A stretch of DNA of 9,097 nt from DATMXT01 sp035560415 (GTDB lineage: Bacteria > Bacillota > Clostridia > Oscillospirales > Feifaniaceae). The notes beneath the pieces are model-generated. The model made no database searches, had not been told where the DNA came from, and worked only from the letters and a program-made list of their open reading frames with translations. Positions 6,213 to 9,097 of this stretch are shown here, piece by piece. The stretch is from positions 1 to 9,097 of the forward strand of contig DATMZG010000100.1 in NCBI GenBank assembly GCA_035560415.1, given 5' to 3'. A program made the translations under genes and the position numbers. The first letter of the stretch is position 1; each line of letters opens with the position of its first letter.

Positions 6213-7337
6213 ATGGCGATTGTCTCCGTAAAGAAGAATTTTCACTATGACGAGGACGAGCTGTATGCCGCGGCAAAGGCGCACTTTGACGCGTTTGGCG
6301 GCATTGAACGATATGTACATCCCGGAGACCGGGTTTTCATCAAGGTCAACATGCTGATGGGCAGAAAGCCGGAGGCCGCGACGACGACCCACCCCGCCCT
6401 TGTCTATGCCGTGTCAAAGCTTGCGCGTGAAGCCGGCTGCAGCGTCGTCATCGGGGACAGCCCCGGCGGCCCCTACACGAGGGCGGTGCTCGAGCGGGGA
6501 TACCGGCTTTGCGGATTTGACGAGGCCGCAAAGAGAAGCGATGCGGCCCTGAACACCGATATCACAGCCAAGATGCAGTCTTATCCGCAGGGGGCCATCT
6601 GCAAAGGGTTTAACCTGATTACGCCGTGGCATGAGGCCGACTGCCACATCTCGCTGTGCAAGTGCAAAACCCACGCCATGACGGGGTTTACCGGCGCAGT
6701 CAAAAACAACTTCGGCCTCATCCCGGGGCTTGAAAAGCCGGAGTTTCACATGCGGTACCCAGATGTGGAGGCGTTTTGCACCATGCTGGTCGACCTCTGT
6801 CAGTGCGCCTCACCGGACTTTACGATTATGGACGCCGTTGTCTGTATGGAGGGGGATGGGCCGTCGGGCGGCAGCCCCAGGCAGGTCGGGCTGACCATCG
6901 CCTCAGACAACCCCTTTGCGCTCGACGCCATTGCTGTAAAAGCCATTGGCTTTACACCGGATGAGGCGCTGACGGTGCGGAAATCCATGCAGATGGGCGC
7001 CTGTCCGGGAGTTATTGAGACAGTTGGCGACGAGGTGACAATGCCTGCCGTGGAGGACTTCAAGCGCGCGAAGTCGCACGACGTCACACCGACCAGAAGC
7101 CTGCCGGGCTTTATCCGGCGTCCCATCGACCGCATGGCGCAGCCGCATCCCGTTGTCATGAGAGACAAATGCGTCGGGTGCGGGGAGTGCGCCATGAGCT
7201 GCCCCGCCAAGACCATAAAAATCATTGACGGGAAGGCGAGCATCGACCGCACGAACTGCATTCGCTGCTTTTGCTGTCAGGAGATGTGCAGGCCAAAAGC
7301 GATTAAAATCAAGAAGCTGCGGCTCTTTTCGCTGTGA
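6213..7337 (+). CDS. DUF362 domain protein with C-terminal two-cluster ferredoxin domain
   Basis: This is a 374-residue cytoplasmic protein. Residues about 40-290 form a DUF362 domain, recognisable by RVFIKVNMLMGRKPEAATTTHP (split as RVFIKVNML and EAATTTHP), VVIGDSPGG (78-86), ISLCKCKTHAMTGFTGAVKNNFGLIPG (146-172; key residues K150, K152, H154, K164, N165) and FALDAIAVKAIGF (235-247). The C-terminus carries two [4Fe-4S] motifs, CVGCGECAMSCP (C320, C323, C326, C330) and CIRCFCCQEMCRP (C349, C352, C355, C359, with an extra C354). The layout suggests a redox or iron-sulfur role, but the DUF362 reaction is not established, so I name no function. ATG at 6213 follows a GAAAGGGG ribosome binding site. 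Its stop is eight bases before the ispE ATG, so the two are likely co-transcribed. It is divergent from nadE with overlapping promoters. Confidence 0.9.
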   Translation: MAIVSVKKNFHYDEDELYAAAKAHFDAFGGIERYVHPGDRVFIKVNMLMGRKPEAATTTHPALVYAVSKLAREAGCSVVIGDSPGGPYTRAVLERGYRLCGFDEAAKRSDAALNTDITAKMQSYPQGAICKGFNLITPWHEADCHISLCKCKTHAMTGFTGAVKNNFGLIPGLEKPEFHMRYPDVEAFCTMLVDLCQCASPDFTIMDAVVCMEGDGPSGGSPRQVGLTIASDNPFALDAIAVKAIGFTPDEALTVRKSMQMGACPGVIETVGDEVTMPAVEDFKRAKSHDVTPTRSLPGFIRRPIDRMAQPHPVVMRDKCVGCGECAMSCPAKTIKIIDGKASIDRTNCIRCFCCQEMCRPKAIKIKKLRLFSL

Positions 7338-7345
7338 GGGGGACC

Positions 7346-8209
7346 ATGGACTACATCAAAGTGCGCACGCCGGCCAAACTCAACCTTGCGCTCCGGGTGC
7401 TGAGCCTGCGGGGGGACGGATACCACGAGGTGGCCACCGTCATGCAGACCATATCCATTTACGACGACATTAAAATATCGCGGCGGGCGGGGACGGGCGT
7501 CACCCTCTCGTCGTCACTGCCTTTTTTGCCGCTCGACGGGCGCAATCTCGCCGCAAGGGCGGCCGTGGCTTTTTTTGAGGCCGCGGGCTTTTCGGCCGGC
7601 GTCGAAATTGAACTCTTGAAGCGCATTCCGGTCGGAGCCGGCATGGCGGGCGGCAGCGCCAACGCGGCCGGCGTGCTGATGGGGCTAAACGAGCTCTTCG
7701 GCGCGGGGTTTGGTTTGGACGAGCTGACCGAGATCGGCCGGCCGCTCGGCGCAGACGTCGCCTTTTGTCTAAGGCGGGGCACTTATCTTGCGAGCGGAAT
7801 CGGCGATGTGCTGAGGCGGGTCGCCGACATGCCGGCCTGCACCTTTGTCGTGGCCAAGCCCCGGCACAGCATCTCGACGCCGGAGCTCTACCGCAGTTTT
7901 GACGCCTTTCCGCCGCCGCCGCCCCCCGATATCGCGGGGCTCATTGCATCTTTTTCGGCCGGCATTGAGCAGGCGGCCCCGTACATGGCCAACATGCTGG
8001 AGCCCGTCGCCGCGGCGCAGATTTCCCAGATTGGGGAGATGATTTGCGACCTCAGAAGGGCCGGGGCCATTGCGGCCCTCATGACCGGCAGCGGCTCGGC
8101 GGTCTTCGGCGTCTTCCAGCGCAGCAGGCAGGCCATGGTCTGCACCGAGGCCATGCGGAAAAAACACATCCGGTGCTTTGTGTCGCCGGCCCACCCCGTA
8201 CGGGAATAG
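7346..8209 (+). CDS. ispE: 4-diphosphocytidyl-2-C-methyl-D-erythritol kinase
   Basis: This 287-residue GHMP-family kinase phosphorylates CDP-methylerythritol at the 2-hydroxyl with ATP, the fourth step of the MEP isoprenoid pathway. Visible motifs are TPAKLNLALRV (8-18, catalytic Lys11), GDGYHEV (23-29), the ATP-binding loop PVGAGMAGGSANAAGVL (95-111), LGADVAFCLRRGTYLASGIGD (134-154, split around catalytic Asp137) and TGSGSAVFGVF (247-257). The length fits the family (about 280-300). The start is ATG at 7346 with GAGGGGG (7336-7342) just upstream. An alternative GTG at 7334, overlapping the DUF362 stop as GTGA, would add four residues and lacks a ribosome binding site at good spacing. A run of six prolines (189-194) interrupts the family's usual sequence in a surface region. 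It sits between the DUF362 gene and spoIIR in the same orientation. Confidence 0.95.
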   Translation: MDYIKVRTPAKLNLALRVLSLRGDGYHEVATVMQTISIYDDIKISRRAGTGVTLSSSLPFLPLDGRNLAARAAVAFFEAAGFSAGVEIELLKRIPVGAGMAGGSANAAGVLMGLNELFGAGFGLDELTEIGRPLGADVAFCLRRGTYLASGIGDVLRRVADMPACTFVVAKPRHSISTPELYRSFDAFPPPPPPDIAGLIASFSAGIEQAAPYMANMLEPVAAAQISQIGEMICDLRRAGAIAALMTGSGSAVFGVFQRSRQAMVCTEAMRKKHIRCFVSPAHPVRE

Positions 8210-8221
8210 ACCGGGAATAGA
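8201..8221 (+). repeat. 11-bp tandem duplication at the end of ispE
   Basis: CGGGAATAGA occurs at 8201-8210 and again at 8212-8221, one base apart, i.e. two copies of an 11-bp unit. The first copy carries the ispE TAG stop. It looks like a simple local duplication; a function is not evident. Confidence 0.6.
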
Positions 8222-8236
8222 AAAACCGCTTTTTGT

Positions 8237-8263
8237 CAAAGCTCATGTCAGAGGTGAGCTTTG
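8237..8263 (+). promoter_or_regulatory. Inverted repeat (possible RNA hairpin) over the spoIIR ribosome binding site and start
   Basis: CAAAGCTCA (8237-8245) and TGAGCTTTG (8255-8263) are perfect complements with a nine-base loop. The ribosome binding site GAGGTGA (8251-8257) lies in the loop and right arm, and the first base of the GTG start (8263) closes the stem. If folded in the mRNA it would partly hide the initiation region. The pairing is seen; a regulatory effect is inference. Confidence 0.5.
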
Positions 8264-8871
8264 TGAAAAAAGTCATAACCATATTTATCGTGGCCGTTCT
8301 CCTTGCGGGCGGCGCCGGCATGCTGCGGTCAGATACCGTCACGGATGAAGTCATCCGGCTGCACATTCTGGCAAACTCCGACAGCGAGGCCGACCAGGCC
8401 GTCAAGCTCGCGGTGAGGGACAGCCTCAGGGAGCTTGCGGGTGCGGGGCTGACGGATGCCGAAAACGCCGCGCAGGCGGGCGAGCGCCTTGTAGACTTGC
8501 TGCCCGAAATCGAGCAAAAAGCAAATGAGGCTTTACATGAGGCCGGCATGGATTACCGTGCCGCCGCCACGCTTGGCGTGTCGCACTTCCCGCCTAAGAC
8601 CTATGCGGGGGTGACGCTGCCGGCCGGCAACTACAACGCGCTGATTGTCACTTTGGGCGAGGGCGAGGGGCACAACTGGTGGTGCGTGATGTACCCGCCC
8701 CTTTGCTACGCGGGCGAGGAGGCGGTCGACGCCTTTCGCCTGTCCGAGGCCCTCGAAGCACAGGTGGAATACCGGTTTCGCATTGTCGAGTTTTTGGAGG
8801 AAGTGAGATGCTCCAGCTTATTTTCGGCCGGTCGGGAAGCGGCCGAGGGGACAGAGTCATCCGGGAAATAG
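8263..8871 (+). CDS. spoIIR: Stage II sporulation protein R
   Basis: SpoIIR is made in the forespore and secreted into the intermembrane space, where it signals SpoIIGA in the mother cell to process pro-sigma-E. The 202-residue product has an N-terminal hydrophobic export segment (about 4-20) and the family signatures IRLHILANSDSEADQAVKL (31-49), VRDSL (51-55), NYNALIVTLGEGEGHNWW (123-140) and CVMYPPLC (141-148). The start is GTG at 8263, five bases after GAGGTGA (8251-8257), giving MKKVITIF. In-frame TTG 8233, ATG 8245 and GTG 8254 lie before or inside that site and are less likely. After the conserved RFRIVEFLEEV (171-181) comes a 20-residue tail (183-202) of low similarity to the family, encoded entirely inside the overlap with addB. 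It may have arisen by loss of an earlier stop. The gap from ispE is 53 bases. Confidence 0.93.
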   Translation: MKKVITIFIVAVLLAGGAGMLRSDTVTDEVIRLHILANSDSEADQAVKLAVRDSLRELAGAGLTDAENAAQAGERLVDLLPEIEQKANEALHEAGMDYRAAATLGVSHFPPKTYAGVTLPAGNYNALIVTLGEGEGHNWWCVMYPPLCYAGEEAVDAFRLSEALEAQVEYRFRIVEFLEEVRCSSLFSAGREAAEGTESSGK

Positions 8872-9097
8872 GGGACAGGGTCGGAAGGAGACGCTGTCTT
8901 TTTATCGTGCCGGACCAGTTCACGGTCCGCACTGAGCGAAGTCTCATTGAGCGGCTGGGGCCCGGCTCCTCTTTGTGGGTCGAAGTGGTGGGCTTTGGCA
9001 GACTGCCGGACTTTGTCTTTACCCGGCTTGGCGGGCGGGCGGGGCGGCACCTGACCGAGGGCGGGGCCAGAATTTTGCTCTCGGGGGCGCTTGGCGC
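8808..9097 (+). CDS. addB: AddB subunit of the AddAB helicase-nuclease, N-terminal part only
   Basis: Only the first 96 residues are in the window; the frame is open to the right edge, where a full AddB would run past 1000 residues. AddB pairs with AddA to resect double-strand breaks up to Chi for RecA loading. The N-terminus fits AddB: LQLIFGRSGSG (2-12), LFIVPDQFTVRTERSL (31-46), VEVVGFGRL (58-66), then LTEGGARILLSGAL (82-95). The Walker A site, GRSGSGKT in the B. subtilis protein, reads GRSGSGRG here (R13 in place of Lys, G14 in place of Thr). ATG at 8808 has a ribosome binding site GGAGG at 8796-8800, seven bases upstream, inside the end of spoIIR. The 64-base overlap with spoIIR implies translational coupling. 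An addA gene would be expected just downstream. Confidence 0.85.
   Translation, partial: MLQLIFGRSGSGRGDRVIREIGDRVGRRRCLFIVPDQFTVRTERSLIERLGPGSSLWVEVVGFGRLPDFVFTRLGGRAGRHLTEGGARILLSGALG

Noticed and set aside
8213..8221. GGGAATAGA as a -10 box for a forespore sigma-F/G promoter before spoIIR
   Set aside because: It resembles the -10 pattern only partly, and no GYATA-like -35 lies 15-16 bases upstream; the sequence is better explained by the 11-bp duplication.

Overview
The window looks like chromosomal DNA of a spore-forming, GC-rich member of the Clostridia, probably an Oscillospiraceae/Ruminococcaceae-type gut or anaerobic bacterium. This rests on a stage II sporulation protein (SpoIIR), an AddB-type recombination subunit rather than RecB, the MEP isoprenoid gene ispE, strong Bacillota-type Shine-Dalgarno sites, and GC-rich codon use. 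I see no phage, transposon, CRISPR, tRNA or rRNA. The layout is ordinary housekeeping chromosome with several odd details inside the genes.

Positions 1-530 (minus) hold the 5' part of a NYN/LabA-like nuclease-fold gene that runs off the left edge. It is divergent from a plus-strand unit: a toroid-repeat lipoprotein (704-1690), a PepV-type M20 dipeptidase (1723-3105) and an M20D amidohydrolase (3117-4280). That unit ends at a strong hairpin terminator (4298-4337). The three genes are closely spaced and have no internal terminator, which suggests an operon joining a surface protein to peptide and acyl-amino-acid hydrolysis.

Convergent to it is nadE (4336-6144, minus), a two-domain NAD synthetase. 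Its synthetase half keeps its motifs, but all three glutaminase catalytic residues appear to be replaced. Its promoter overlaps the divergent promoter of a plus-strand run: a DUF362/ferredoxin protein (6213-7337), ispE (7346-8209), spoIIR (8263-8871) and the start of addB (8808 to the right edge).

Points most worth checking are the apparently dead glutaminase domain of NadE; the lipoprotein gene, whose only sensible start is an ATT codon; a 9-bp hairpin over the spoIIR ribosome binding site and start; the 64-nt spoIIR/addB overlap that coincides with a degenerate AddB Walker A motif; and the symmetric promoter regions at 642-672 and 6162-6211. I found no clear multi-gene undescribed system.
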